DNA of 64,000 nt from CALBZH01 sp964538515. Lineage in GTDB: Bacteria > Desulfobacterota > Syntrophobacteria > Syntrophobacterales > Syntrophobacteraceae. Below, in pieces: positions 15,400 through 23,917 of this stretch. The notes under the pieces were generated by a model. The model worked only from the letters and a program-made list of their open reading frames with translations, made no database searches and was not told the DNA's origin. A program made the translations under genes and the position numbers. The stretch is from positions 1-64,000 of the forward strand of contig CAZIEW010000014.1 in the NCBI GenBank assembly GCA_964538515.1, read 5' to 3'. Numbering within the stretch: the first letter of the stretch is position 1; each line of letters starts with the position of its first letter.

Positions 15400-17505
15400 A
15401 TGAGGAATTCACGTGAAATGATGAGCAGGATTCCGGTCGTCGCGTTCACTCCTGCACTGATTGCTGCCGGTGCTTCCATCCTTCTAACCTCGAGAAGCTC
15501 TCAGGTCCCGTACTGGGTTGGACCGATTGTTGTGCTCTTTGCCACTCTGACGGGGTGCTGGATCACGTTCTGGCTCCTTCTGAAGCAGAAACGGCTGAAT
15601 CGTCCTGAAGACGACACCAGGTCTCTCATGAAGCGGGTAGAGCACGCCGGTGTCGAGGCTGCGTCCGACATGACGGTGGGCCTTTTGAGCGCCCCTGATG
15701 AGACGGTCGGTTCCATCGGGGACCAGGAGGATTTCGCCTACCATTTGATCGACACAGCCCAAGCGATCGTGCTGGTCCTCGATGCCCAGGGGCGGATCCT
15801 TTTAACCAACCGGTTCATGGAAGAGCTGACGGGTTATCGGTTCGATGAGATCAAGGGAGAGGACTGGTTTTCGACCTTTACCCCCGAACGGGACCGGGGG
15901 AGGCTCCGACGGCTGTTCTTGAAAGCCGTCGGTAACATCCGCACGCGGGGGCATGTGAGCGCCATCCTTACCCGGGAGGGAGCGGAGCGCGAAATCGAAT
16001 GGCATAGCCGAACGCTCTACGGCCAAGACGGCCAGGCCGTGGGGCTGCTGTCGATCGGACTGGACGTGACAGAGCGGAGAAGAGCCGAGGAGGCGCTGAG
16101 GCGGAGTGAAGAGCGATATCGGGCGATCGTGGAGCAACAGACGGAGCTGATCTCTCGCTACACCCCCGATGGTACGCTGACGTTCGTCAATGATGCCTAT
16201 GCGCGCTATTTTGGGGAAAAGCCCTCGGAGCTGCTGGGAAACAAATTTTGGCACCATGTTCCGGACGAAGACCAGCCTGCTCTTAGGAAGCATATTGCGT
16301 CACTTGGTCCGGATCGCCCGTTGGCCACCATCGAGCACGCGGTTCACACACCGGATGGAGTGCGCTGGCAGCAGTGGAGGGATCGTGCCGTGCTGGGATC
16401 CGATGGAGAGCTGGTCGAGATTCTGGCGGTGGGGCGCGACATCACGGATAGAAAAGAGGTTGAGCTGAAGCTGGAGAAGGAGCGCCAGAGGCTTTATGCT
16501 CTGCTGGACGGACTTCCCGCGGTCGTTTGCCTGCACGACAGGGAATACATCATCCGATTCGCCAACCGCGCCTTTCGGGAAAGCTTTGGCAGTGGGGAGG
16601 GGCGTTACTGCTACGAAGTGCTGCGTGGTTACGAGGGGCCCTGTGGGGATTGCATGACGCAGAAAGTGCTGGAAACGCTGGTGCCCCAACGCAGTGAGGC
16701 TGCGATTGAGAAGACGGGGAGAACGTATCAGGTTTTCAGCTACCCGTTTACGGATGTCGACGGGACGCCTTTGGCACTCGAGCTTTGGGTTGATGACACG
16801 GAACGGAAGGAAGGTGAGCGAGCCCTTCGCGAATCCGAGTCTGCTTTGCGCGCACTCTCTTCGCGGCTGCTGAAAGCCCAGGAGGAGGAGCGCAAGCGGA
16901 TTGCCGTCGAACTGCATGACAGCATCGGGTCTTCCCTCACCGGGATCAAGATGTTCCTTCAAAACGCGATGGCTCTTCTGAAGAGCGGGGAATCCGCCGA
17001 GTCCGCCTTGGAGCACCTGCTGTGGGTTACGCAGAACGCCATCGAGGAGAGTCGACGGATTGTGACGGACCTCCGTCCTTCCATTCTGGACGATCTGGGT
17101 ATCGTCAAGACCGTAGGTTGGTTTTGTCGTGAATTTATGAGGATGCACCCGAACGTCTTCGTCGCGGAGGAGGTGGACGTTCAGGAGGAGGAAATCCCGG
17201 ATGACCTTCGGATCGTGATCTTCCGAGTGATGCAGGAAGCCTTCCACAATATTGCCAAGCACAGCGGAGCGGAGTTTGTTACGGTTGATTTCAGAAGAGC
17301 GGATGGGAAGATTCAGATCACCATCGAAGACAACGGAGGGGGATTTGACGTTGATTCGATCGACGTCATGCGCAAGAAAACTCAAGGAATTGGCCTGACC
17401 GGCATGAAAGAAAGGACGGAGCTCAGTGGCGGGGTGTTTGAGATCCGATCGACTCCGGGTATGGGGACCGAAGTCCGGGCCTCATGGCCCGCAATCGTCC
17501 CCTGA
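15400..17505 (+). CDS. Membrane PAS sensor histidine kinase (NarL-type)
   Basis: 701 residues from ATG 15400; an upstream ATG at 15286 would add an unlikely Arg-rich extension. Two membrane helices lie at about 12-32 and 38-62. Three PAS domains follow (about 112-230, 240-360 and 370-490). The dimerisation domain is HisKA_3, with ERKRIAVELHDSIGSSL and phospho-acceptor His506, and the ATPase domain has DNGGGFD and GIGLTGMKER. This type normally pairs with a LuxR-type response regulator, but none is in the window, so it is an orphan kinase. A third-PAS segment, YCYEVLRGYEGPCGDC, has Cys residues that could bind a metal or sense redox state. Confidence 0.9.
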   Translation: MRNSREMMSRIPVVAFTPALIAAGASILLTSRSSQVPYWVGPIVVLFATLTGCWITFWLLLKQKRLNRPEDDTRSLMKRVEHAGVEAASDMTVGLLSAPDETVGSIGDQEDFAYHLIDTAQAIVLVLDAQGRILLTNRFMEELTGYRFDEIKGEDWFSTFTPERDRGRLRRLFLKAVGNIRTRGHVSAILTREGAEREIEWHSRTLYGQDGQAVGLLSIGLDVTERRRAEEALRRSEERYRAIVEQQTELISRYTPDGTLTFVNDAYARYFGEKPSELLGNKFWHHVPDEDQPALRKHIASLGPDRPLATIEHAVHTPDGVRWQQWRDRAVLGSDGELVEILAVGRDITDRKEVELKLEKERQRLYALLDGLPAVVCLHDREYIIRFANRAFRESFGSGEGRYCYEVLRGYEGPCGDCMTQKVLETLVPQRSEAAIEKTGRTYQVFSYPFTDVDGTPLALELWVDDTERKEGERALRESESALRALSSRLLKAQEEERKRIAVELHDSIGSSLTGIKMFLQNAMALLKSGESAESALEHLLWVTQNAIEESRRIVTDLRPSILDDLGIVKTVGWFCREFMRMHPNVFVAEEVDVQEEEIPDDLRIVIFRVMQEAFHNIAKHSGAEFVTVDFRRADGKIQITIEDNGGGFDVDSIDVMRKKTQGIGLTGMKERTELSGGVFEIRSTPGMGTEVRASWPAIVP

Positions 17506-17627
17506 CGGACGCCTGCGAGGAATCGGGCTAGCTGCCAATCTCCGATGACGCCCGGGGCTATGAGGGCAATCTTGATGGAAGGGGCCTGGCATCGGGGCTC
17601 GGAAGCCTCGACTTGATTCCGCAACGC

Positions 17628-18293
17628 TTACTTGGCCTGTCTGGGAGGCAGTGAGCTGGTGACACCACGGACAAAATCGGCACGTGCCTGCGGATCAGTG
17701 ATGCAGAGGCCGACCAGGTCGTCCAGGCTGTCCATGATCTGTTGGGTTGCCACCTGAGCCCGCTCTTGCCCGTATTGGTCCTTGGCTTCAAGGGAGAGAT
17801 AGATGATGCGTGTGAGTGCCAGGGAGAGCTCGGCGATGTTTTGCTGGATAGCGATCAACTGATCGCGGGCCACCTGCATCTGCTCGTTGGTTTCCTTGGT
17901 GCGCAGCTCGCGATCCTTAAGGCCTTCTTCCGCGGCCTTGATCGCCTCGGTGAGGTCTTCCGCGGTTTTTCCTTCGTTGCTCAGCTTCTGGCGGAGCTCC
18001 TCGCTGGTCGCCAGAAGGGCGGCAATGGCTTCGCGCTCGGCCGAAGCGCTTTTCTTCATTTCATAGAGAGCATCGTCCTTGATTTGATTGATCTGGGTCT
18101 GAAATAGCTCGAAGCCAGGCACTTGAAACTGGACCTGGCGAACCCAGTCATGGTGAGCGATTCCCCACCCCGAGACCATCCCGAAGAGGAGGAGGATGGT
18201 CAGGACGGGTGCATCCATGCGCCTTCCAACCGCCATGCCGATCGAAAAGACGGTGATCATCGCAAAGACGGCTAGTCCGATCGCTTCCTTCAT
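17628..18293 (-). CDS. Membrane-anchored coiled-coil protein
   Basis: 221 residues from ATG 18293, chosen for the GGGGGAAG site 8 bases upstream and because it opens directly on a membrane segment (KEAIGLAVFAMITVFSIGMAV). A second hydrophobic stretch follows (VLTILLLFGMVSGWGIA). Residues about 70-180 are a charged helical coiled coil rich in Glu, Lys and Gln. No enzymatic motif is present and I do not recognise the family. It converges on the histidine kinase gene. It may be a scaffold, but its function is unknown. Confidence 0.6.
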   Translation of the reverse strand: MKEAIGLAVFAMITVFSIGMAVGRRMDAPVLTILLLFGMVSGWGIAHHDWVRQVQFQVPGFELFQTQINQIKDDALYEMKKSASAEREAIAALLATSEELRQKLSNEGKTAEDLTEAIKAAEEGLKDRELRTKETNEQMQVARDQLIAIQQNIAELSLALTRIIYLSLEAKDQYGQERAQVATQQIMDSLDDLVGLCITDPQARADFVRGVTSSLPPRQAK

Positions 18294-18746
18294 CTTCGAT
18301 CTTCCCCCTTTTGATAAACCTGCCTGACCCAACAAGGTATGGGATGGAGCATCGTGAGAGCACTCGAGTGCGTGAACAACGGAGCCTCCGGCCGGACCTG
18401 AAGGCTGGCTGAGCGAGAACATTCCGGTTTCTGGCATTTTCCGACTCGAAGTGCAAGGGAATCATGCCTGACTCCGAGCAGGTCTTCAAGCATTCGCACA
18501 CAGGAGGATCGGAAGGTGAGGGGATCGGACTTCTTGGACTTGGGTAGGGGACGATTAGGGCGGCTTGCGCTGCTTCTTTCCGGGAGAAAAAAAGCACAAT
18601 GTTCTCGTTCGCTGTGCATTTTCATTATCGCTTCTTGTGAATTTTATGGTAAAGATAGGCCGCCAAGGCAAACTGGACGGGTTGTGCAAATCAGAGCGAC
18701 GGAATTGGCTTCAGGAAGGTCTCGATGATGTGCCAAAGGAGGTGCA
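18294..18746. other. Divergent spacer
   Basis: About 450 bp between the coiled-coil gene (minus) and the DUF1566 gene (plus). I see no RNA gene, ORF with a ribosome site, or clear promoter. Confidence 0.35.
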
Positions 18747-19136
18747 ATGGAAGGTCGATTTGTGGTGAAGGAAGATCAACTGGTTCTGGATCGTGAGACC
18801 GGACTGATGTGGCAACGACAGGCCTCGAGTGATCGCATGGTCTGGAAGGATGGGTTTGGCTATATCGACAGACTGAATCAGGCCAAATTTGCGGGCTTCA
18901 GTGATTGGCGCTATCCAACCAAGGATGAGCTGGAAACGTTGATTTTGAAGGAAGAAAATCGCCTGACGGGTTTGTATATCGATGGTGTCTTCGGCAGTCA
19001 AAGGAACTGCTGGTCCTCGTCCGAGGCCGGACATCACAAAGCTTGCTACGCAGATTTCTACTACGGGGATATGTATCTCATCGAAGAAAATTACGCCAAC
19101 CACTTCATCCGGGCGGTGCGTAGCTCCCAGGGATGA
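18747..19136 (+). CDS. DUF1566 domain protein
   Basis: 129 residues with a near-ideal AAAGGAGG Shine-Dalgarno. It matches the DUF1566 (Lcl C-terminal) pattern: DRETGLMWQRQ at the start, GFSDWRYPTKDELETL in the middle, and CWSSSEAGHHKACYADFYYG with FIRAVRS at the end. The fold is related to C-type-lectin/FGE-like domains and is often found on bacterial surface proteins, but this copy has no signal peptide. Molecular function unknown. trmL follows 16 bp later. Confidence 0.8.
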   Translation: MEGRFVVKEDQLVLDRETGLMWQRQASSDRMVWKDGFGYIDRLNQAKFAGFSDWRYPTKDELETLILKEENRLTGLYIDGVFGSQRNCWSSSEAGHHKACYADFYYGDMYLIEENYANHFIRAVRSSQG

Positions 19137-19152
19137 GAAGGCTTGCCTCGAA

Positions 19153-19662
19153 ATGGGTGGAGCAGTCGGTCCGCGGCCACCTGGAAGGTGGGGGAGATCG
19201 TCGCTGGACGTGGTCCTTTATCAGCCGGAGATTCCTCAGAACACGGGGAACGTCGCCCGGACCTGTGCTGCAACCCACACGCCTCTTCATTTAGTCGAAC
19301 CGTTGGGCTTCCGGATTACCGACAGGCATCTCAAACGGGCCGGCCTGGATTATTGGCCGTTCGTGTCGCTCAGGGTCCACCCGAGCATGGAGTCCCTGAA
19401 GGCGGCCCTTCCTGGAGCGAGGTGGGTGCTCTTTTCGGCCCACGCGTGCCGGTCAGTCTATGCCTTTGAGTTTCGGCCTGGTGATTGCCTGGTCTTCGGG
19501 TCCGAAACGAGCGGTCTCCCGAAAGAACTCCTTGACCTAGCGCCAGAGAATGTTCTACAGATCCCAATTGATCGATCCCAAGTCCGAAGCCTGAATCTGG
19601 CGACCTCCGTTGGGGTCGCACTGTTTGAGGCTATGCGCCAGCTGATGTTGCGTGATTCCTGA
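19153..19662 (+). CDS. trmL: tRNA (cytidine/uridine(34)-2'-O)-methyltransferase
   Basis: 170 residues in the SPOUT superfamily. TrmL motifs are complete: VVLYQPEIPQNTGNVART at the N-terminus, VFGSETSGLPKELL (motif 2), and IPIDRSQVRSLNLATSVGVA (the trefoil-knot SAM site). The enzyme methylates the wobble nucleotide ribose of certain leucine tRNAs. ATG 19153 gives about 17 extra residues compared with typical family members; GTG 19210 is an alternative, though its ribosome site is poorly placed. Identity is secure, the start is not. Confidence 0.88.
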   Translation: MGGAVGPRPPGRWGRSSLDVVLYQPEIPQNTGNVARTCAATHTPLHLVEPLGFRITDRHLKRAGLDYWPFVSLRVHPSMESLKAALPGARWVLFSAHACRSVYAFEFRPGDCLVFGSETSGLPKELLDLAPENVLQIPIDRSQVRSLNLATSVGVALFEAMRQLMLRDS

Positions 19663-19735
19663 TCAAGCTCCGCCCACCGCAGTGACGTGAAAGGTGTTCT
19701 CTACGGCAACCACCTCAAGCCACTTGGGAAGCCCT

Positions 19736-20119
19736 ATGGAGAAGCTCAGTAAGGAAGGGGTCTTGGCAAAGGTCTTTGAGCTCTGCCCGGAGATTCAGCA
19801 GCTGGGGATACAGCCCGTTGTTTTGGGCAAAGGAAATCGGTATTGAGTGATCCTATTTGAGAGCAGGGACTGCTCGAAGAAGAAAGCGCCGTTGAGCTCG
19901 TTTCGAATCCGGCCCGGTAACGATGACGGATACGGTCCCGGGGCGAAGCTTCCGTGGGCACAGGACCTGTGCTCGGCAGTGAAGGAGGCGACCAGAAAGA
20001 TGAAGTGGAGCAGCAAGGGCTCTTGCGGGAAGAAGCGCGCTGGCGGCCAGACAAATGGAGATAAGTCAAGTGGCGGAAATCGAGTGGAAAGGTGCCATAT
20101 GGAGAGCTGCGTTCGGTAG
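19736..20119 (+). CDS. Unknown ORF with in-frame TGA; possible selenoprotein or broken gene
   Basis: ATG at 19736, preceded by GGGAAG, opens a 36-codon frame ending at TGA (19844-19846); the same frame continues open to 20119. The joined product would be 127 residues, with GNRY, then the TGA residue, then VILFESRDC. A hairpin, GAGCAG/CTGCTC with loop GGA (19861-19875), starts 14 bases after the TGA and puts the loop 20 bases downstream, within the range of bacterial SECIS elements. Alternatives are a TGG-to-TGA nonsense mutation, or two small genes. The last 20 codons overlap the next gene and look less protein-like. Family not recognised. Confidence 0.35.
19861..19875 (+). promoter_or_regulatory. 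SECIS-like hairpin
   Basis: A 6-bp perfect stem with triloop GGA follows the in-frame TGA at 19844. G is the first loop base, as in bacterial SECIS elements. The stem is short and could arise by chance. Confidence 0.25.
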
Positions 20120-20561
20120 CCTTTCCGTGAAGGAGTTGTTAACGATCCTCAAGGGCTTTGGGCCCATGGAAATATTGGAGTTCGAAAAGCCGGAGCTAGC
20201 CAAAGGGCAGATCAGCATCTCGTTGTCTCCGGAGGGCAAGAAACAGATCACGTTGTACCATCTGGAAGTCGAGGGGATGCGGCGAAAAGGCCAGGGGCGC
20301 GCTGCCCTTCAATGGCTCAAGCAGATTTTCAAGGGTGACTTGTATGTCGAAGATCCCGGGGTGATTCGGGTGAAGAATGCGAACCCGGAGACCCTTCTCT
20401 TTTGGGTCAAGATGTTTCGGGAGGGGCTCATTGAGGCGCTGGAGAGTGAAATGTGTGCCCTCCAACCCGAGATGACTGAAGAGGAGATCGTTCGGCTCGA
20501 GGCTGCGCTCCGAGGCTCGAGCGTGTCGGACAACAGTCGGGCCGTGAGTCATGAGCGCTAA
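20055..20561 (+). CDS. Hypothetical protein, distant GNAT-like
   Basis: 168 residues. A segment near residues 70-95, YHLEVEGMRRKGQGRAALQW, looks like the acetyl-CoA loop of GNAT acetyltransferases (R/Q-x-x-G-x-G/A), preceded by beta strands (ISISLSPEGKKQITLYHLE). The C-terminal third is acidic and helical. Overall similarity is weak, so the enzymatic call is tentative. ATG 20055 has no ribosome site; GTG 20070, with GGAG 9 bases upstream, may be the real start. Its 3' end overlaps rfaE2 by 11 bp, so the two are translationally coupled. Confidence 0.6.
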   Translation: MEISQVAEIEWKGAIWRAAFGSLSVKELLTILKGFGPMEILEFEKPELAKGQISISLSPEGKKQITLYHLEVEGMRRKGQGRAALQWLKQIFKGDLYVEDPGVIRVKNANPETLLFWVKMFREGLIEALESEMCALQPEMTEEEIVRLEAALRGSSVSDNSRAVSHER

Positions 20562-21045
20562 GGCCAAGATCCGAAGTGCCGGAGAGATCGCTCTGTTGTG
20601 CGATGCCATCCGTGAGGAGCCGGGCGTTCGGATCGTTTTCACCAACGGCTGTTTTGATCTCATGCACGTTGGGCACGTGCGCTACCTGGAGGAGGCGAGG
20701 GGGCTCGGAGACTGGCTGATCGTTGGTGTCAACACGGATGCCTCGGTCAGGGGGATCAAAGGGGCGCTGCGTCCGATCGTCGAGGAGCGCGACCGATTCG
20801 AGGTGTTGGCCGCCCTTGAGTGTGTGGATTATGTGGTGCCATTCGACACGCCTGATCCCCTGCCCCTCATTCGCGTGGTCCAACCGCATGTTTTGGTGAA
20901 AGGAGCGGATTGGCAGGAAGATCAGATCGTCGGGGCGGATGTGGTGCGCGCTGCCGGAGGAGTGGTTGTGAGAATCCCGCTTACACCTGGGAAGTCCACC
21001 ACAACCTTGATTGACCGCATTGTTTCTCGATTCAAAGCGACGTGA
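20551..21045 (+). CDS. rfaE2: D-glycero-beta-D-manno-heptose 1-phosphate adenylyltransferase
   Basis: 164 residues, a single nucleotidyltransferase domain. It has the cytidylyltransferase-type signature FTNGCFDLMHVGHVRYL (HxGH) and the later IPLTPGKSTTTLIDRI, as in the C-terminal half of HldE (RfaE). The enzyme makes ADP-heptose precursor for the LPS inner core, acting in the cytoplasm. The split, stand-alone form is common in deltaproteobacteria; the kinase half is not in this window. It overlaps the preceding ORF by 11 bp. Confidence 0.92.
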   Translation: MSAKAKIRSAGEIALLCDAIREEPGVRIVFTNGCFDLMHVGHVRYLEEARGLGDWLIVGVNTDASVRGIKGALRPIVEERDRFEVLAALECVDYVVPFDTPDPLPLIRVVQPHVLVKGADWQEDQIVGADVVRAAGGVVVRIPLTPGKSTTTLIDRIVSRFKAT

Positions 21046-21090
21046 CTTGCTCTGAGCCAGATCGCTGTGAGCCCATTGTGAGAGGATAGC

Positions 21091-21810
21091 TTGGGAGCCA
21101 AACGGGTTAAACCTGAAAGGAATGCTGCAGCCGCGAAAGCGAAGCCGAAGGATCTGCCCCAAGAGGGTTTGCTGGGCTTCAAGGAGTGGCTTGAGCTGCA
21201 TCAGCAGAAGCTTACCGTCATCGTTGCATCCCTTTTCGTCGTCCTATTGGTGGCTTGGGGTGTGAACGCGTTTCTTGACCGCAAAGAGCGGAGTGCCGAA
21301 TCGGAATATGCTGCGATCCTGAAAGAATGGCCTTCGGGGGACACTGCCGATGCCGCGGTGTGGCAAGGCCTTCAGGGCAAACTGGAAAAGTTCATTGCGG
21401 AAGCGGGTACCACACGAGCGGGCCTCTATGCGCGGATGGACCTGATGCGGGTTCTGCTGCAAGAAAAGCGATTCGATGAAGCGGTCCGAATTGCAAATGA
21501 GCTGGTAAGTCGAGCGGGCGACAAGGAGATAGGGCCGCTTTTGAGGTATCAGCTTGCTCTGACCTTTGATCGGGGCGGCAAGCCCGACGAGGCCTTGGCT
21601 CAATGGAGTGCACTGAAAGCCGCTCCGCTCCCCGGTGTGGAGCGGGAGGTGGATTGGCGCTTGGGCCGCCACTATGCGGCGAAGCAGGAATTTGCGAAGG
21701 CCGTGGAGCATTACGAGTCGGCTTTGAAGCATCCCGGTGATTATCCCGGTGCTGCTCTGTTGCAGGAAGACTTGGCCATGGCAAAGTCCAAGATGCCGAA
21801 GGGCTCGTAA
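21091..21810 (+). CDS. Membrane-anchored TPR protein (YfgM/TPR_21-like)
   Basis: 239 residues from TTG 21091, preceded by GAGAGGATAG. The order is a basic, Ala/Lys-rich N-terminus, a membrane segment at about 45-65 (LTVIVASLFVVLLVAWGVNAF), then TPR-like helices (AEYAAILKEWPSG, LLRYQLALTFDRGGKPDEAL, EFAKAVEHYESALKHPGDYPGA). This resembles the YfgM family, an inner-membrane protein whose periplasmic TPRs assist protein translocation. No bamB or der partner is nearby. A strong promoter for the next operon starts 11 bp after its stop codon. Confidence 0.75.
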   Translation: MGAKRVKPERNAAAAKAKPKDLPQEGLLGFKEWLELHQQKLTVIVASLFVVLLVAWGVNAFLDRKERSAESEYAAILKEWPSGDTADAAVWQGLQGKLEKFIAEAGTTRAGLYARMDLMRVLLQEKRFDEAVRIANELVSRAGDKEIGPLLRYQLALTFDRGGKPDEALAQWSALKAAPLPGVEREVDWRLGRHYAAKQEFAKAVEHYESALKHPGDYPGAALLQEDLAMAKSKMPKGS

Positions 21811-21820
21811 TACAATCGGC

Positions 21821-21849
21821 TTGACAGCGGTTAGGGGATTCGCTATTGA
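21821..21849 (+). promoter_or_regulatory. Sigma-70-type promoter of the paaK-liv operon
   Basis: A perfect -35 TTGACA (21821-21826), 17-bp spacer and -10 TATTGA (21844-21849). Transcription would begin near 21856, leaving a leader of about 265 nt before paaK. Confidence 0.65.
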
Positions 21850-21855
21850 GCGACC

Positions 21856-22120
21856 ACTGACTGAGAGGTTGACGCTGGGAGAGCTTAAGATGCTTGGAGG
21901 GTTCCTCTTTGGCTGCTTCTGGTTCCGGAGAGGCTTCGTTTTTGCGAGGCCTACTCATGGCGGACAACGGAGGCGGCATCTCAACTGAAATTGTCTTGCA
22001 CCATGGGTAGGCGCACCGAGCGGAGCCCATGGTGAGTTGCGCTGATGGAAAGCCGTGGGTTTCGAGCTCACGGCTTTTTTTATGTGGAACCGGCAATTGG
22101 TTTACAAGGAGACGGAAAAC
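21856..22120 (+). ncRNA. Structured 5' leader of paaK, possible attenuator or riboswitch
   Basis: Between the promoter and the paaK start lie three inverted repeats. The first, AGGCTTCG with CGAGGCCT, is at 21931-21952. The second, ACCATGGG with CCCATGGT, is at 22000-22033. The third is a terminator-like hairpin ending in seven T at 22050-22081, only 40 bp before the gene. I cannot match it to a known riboswitch class. A T-box is unlikely because the conserved GGTGGNACC motif is absent. Confidence 0.4.
22050..22081 (+). terminator. Intrinsic terminator-like hairpin in the paaK leader
   Basis: AAGCCGTG pairs with CACGGCTT (11-base loop), followed by a T run. Position inside the leader suggests conditional termination rather than an end of the TPR transcript. 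Confidence 0.6.
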
Positions 22121-23422
22121 ATGATTCACGATCTCGAATTTGAAACCCTCCCCCGCGAGGCGCTCCAAGCCATTCAGCTGCGTCGGCTGCAGGCTGTCGT
22201 GGAGCGTGTCTACGCGATGGTCCCCTTCTACCGGAGTAAGTTCGACGCCGCGGGTGTGACCCCGGCCGACATCAAGACCTTGGATGACTTGCGACGACTT
22301 CCGTTTACCATGAAGCAGGATCTGCGCGACAATTATCCTTTTGGGATGTTTGCCGTACCCATGGATCACGTTGTCCGCATCCACGCTTCTTCCGGAACGA
22401 CTGGGAAGTCCACGGTGGTCGGCTATACGGCACGAGACATTGCCACCTGGTCCAGTCTGATGGCGCGGGCACTGGCCGCCGCCGGAACCACCCGCGGCGA
22501 CATCATCCACAACGCCTACGGTTATGGTCTTTTCACCGGGGGCCTCGGCGTCCATTACGGGGCGGAAAAGCTCGGTGCCTCGGTGATTCCCATTTCAGGA
22601 GGCAACACGAAGCGCCAGATCATGATCATGAAGGACTTCGGGCCAACCATCCTGACGTGTACGCCGTCTTATGCGCTCCATCTGGGGGAGGTCGCAGATG
22701 AGGTCGGGGTGGATTTCAAAGAGCTGAAATTCCGAGCCGGCATTTTCGGGGCGGAGCCTTGGTCGGAGCAGATGCGCGAGGAAATCGAGCGCAAGCTCGA
22801 CATGAGCGCTCTCGACATTTACGGACTCAGCGAGGTCATGGGGCCTGGGGTTTCGGTGGAATGCATCGAAGCCAAGAAGGGCCTGCACGTCTTCGAAGAC
22901 CATTTCATCGCGGAGATCATCAATCCCGAAACGGGAGAGGTGCTGCCCTACGGCGAGATGGGGGAGCTTGTGTTCACTTCCCTCACGAAGGAAGCCTTTC
23001 CGGTGATCCGCTACCGGACGCGTGACATCACGTCACTCAATCCGGAGCCCTGCGTTTGCGGTAGGACGCATCTGCGCATGAACCGTGTGAGCGGCCGTTC
23101 GGATGACATGCTCATCATTCGAGGCGTGAATGTGTTCCCCTCCCAGATTGAAGCCGTCCTCATGGAAATCAAAGAGGTGGAGCCGCATTACCAGCTGATT
23201 GTGGACCGGGTGGGCAACTTGGATACCCTGACGGTTGAAGTTGAAATCGGGGAAACGGGCTTCTCGGATGAGGTCCGTGTCCTCCAGACCTTGGAGAAGA
23301 AGATTTCCAAGAACATCAAAGAGTTTCTGGGAGTTTCCGCCAAGGTCAAGCTGGTGGAGCCCAAGACGATTGCCCGGAGTGAAGGGAAAGCGAAACGCGT
23401 GATCGACAACAGAAAATACTAA
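22121..23422 (+). CDS. paaK: Phenylacetate-CoA ligase
   Basis: 433 residues from ATG 22121 (AAGGAG 9 bases upstream). It is an adenylate-forming enzyme of the PaaK type. The phosphate-binding loop SSGTTGKST (90-98), YGLSEVMGPG, the RTRDI segment and the C-terminal SEGKAKRV with the A10 lysine near 423 are all present. It converts an aryl acid such as phenylacetate to its CoA thioester with ATP to AMP. It heads an operon with a tandem-ACT protein and a branched-chain amino-acid-type ABC transporter, the usual setting for aromatic or branched amino-acid degradation in anaerobes. The substrate cannot be told from sequence. Confidence 0.93.
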   Translation: MIHDLEFETLPREALQAIQLRRLQAVVERVYAMVPFYRSKFDAAGVTPADIKTLDDLRRLPFTMKQDLRDNYPFGMFAVPMDHVVRIHASSGTTGKSTVVGYTARDIATWSSLMARALAAAGTTRGDIIHNAYGYGLFTGGLGVHYGAEKLGASVIPISGGNTKRQIMIMKDFGPTILTCTPSYALHLGEVADEVGVDFKELKFRAGIFGAEPWSEQMREEIERKLDMSALDIYGLSEVMGPGVSVECIEAKKGLHVFEDHFIAEIINPETGEVLPYGEMGELVFTSLTKEAFPVIRYRTRDITSLNPEPCVCGRTHLRMNRVSGRSDDMLIIRGVNVFPSQIEAVLMEIKEVEPHYQLIVDRVGNLDTLTVEVEIGETGFSDEVRVLQTLEKKISKNIKEFLGVSAKVKLVEPKTIARSEGKAKRVIDNRKY

Positions 23423-23446
23423 CTCTGGAACCGGGGAGGGCACATC

Positions 23447-23878
23447 ATGCGAGTCGAGCAGATTTCAGTTTTTTTGGAGAACAAGGCGGGACGGTTGGCC
23501 GAAGTGGCGCGAATCCTCGCGGAAGCCGGCATCAACATCCGGGCGCTGTCGCTGGCGGATACCTCGGATTTCGGAATTCTGCGTCTCATCGTCAACGACA
23601 ACAACAAGGCCAAGGAAGCCCTGAAACAGCATGGGTTCACTGTCGGGAAGACGGATGTGGTCGCCGTGGAAGTCGAGGACCGCCCAGGGGGACTGCATCG
23701 AATCTTGGACGTCCTGTACAGGTCCAATGTCAACGTCGAGTACATGTATGCCTTCGTGCAGCAGAGTGGCAGCAACGCCGTCATCATCTTCCGGTTCGAC
23801 AACCTGGATGAAGCGGTGAGGGTGCTTCAGGCGAACGGTGTACCGGTCATCGAGGGAGAGAAGCTTTACGCCATGTAA
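23447..23878 (+). CDS. Tandem ACT-domain protein
   Basis: 143 residues made of two ACT domains: residues 1-65 (MRVEQISVFLENKAGRLAEV) and about 70-140 (VVAVEVEDRPGGLHRILDVL). Each has the Gly between strand and helix that binds small ligands, often amino acids. No catalytic domain is present. Genes of this type regularly follow paaK in deltaproteobacteria and archaea and probably sense an amino-acid-derived ligand, but the partner is unproven. It lies 24 bp after paaK. Confidence 0.88.
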   Translation: MRVEQISVFLENKAGRLAEVARILAEAGINIRALSLADTSDFGILRLIVNDNNKAKEALKQHGFTVGKTDVVAVEVEDRPGGLHRILDVLYRSNVNVEYMYAFVQQSGSNAVIIFRFDNLDEAVRVLQANGVPVIEGEKLYAM

Positions 23879-23917
23879 TGAATGAACCTAACCGGACTGG
23901 GATTGAAGGAGGATGTC

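Noticed and set aside
16300..17385. 361-codon minus-strand frame under the histidine kinase
   Set aside because: Shadow of the PAS and HisKA_3 coding sequence.
19895..19925. tRNA-like T-loop (TTCGAATC)
   Set aside because: The flanking bases do not form a 5-bp T-stem and no acceptor or anticodon arm can be built.
21392..22555. 387-codon minus-strand frame
   Set aside because: Spans the TPR gene, the leader and the start of paaK on the opposite strand; composition is not protein-like.
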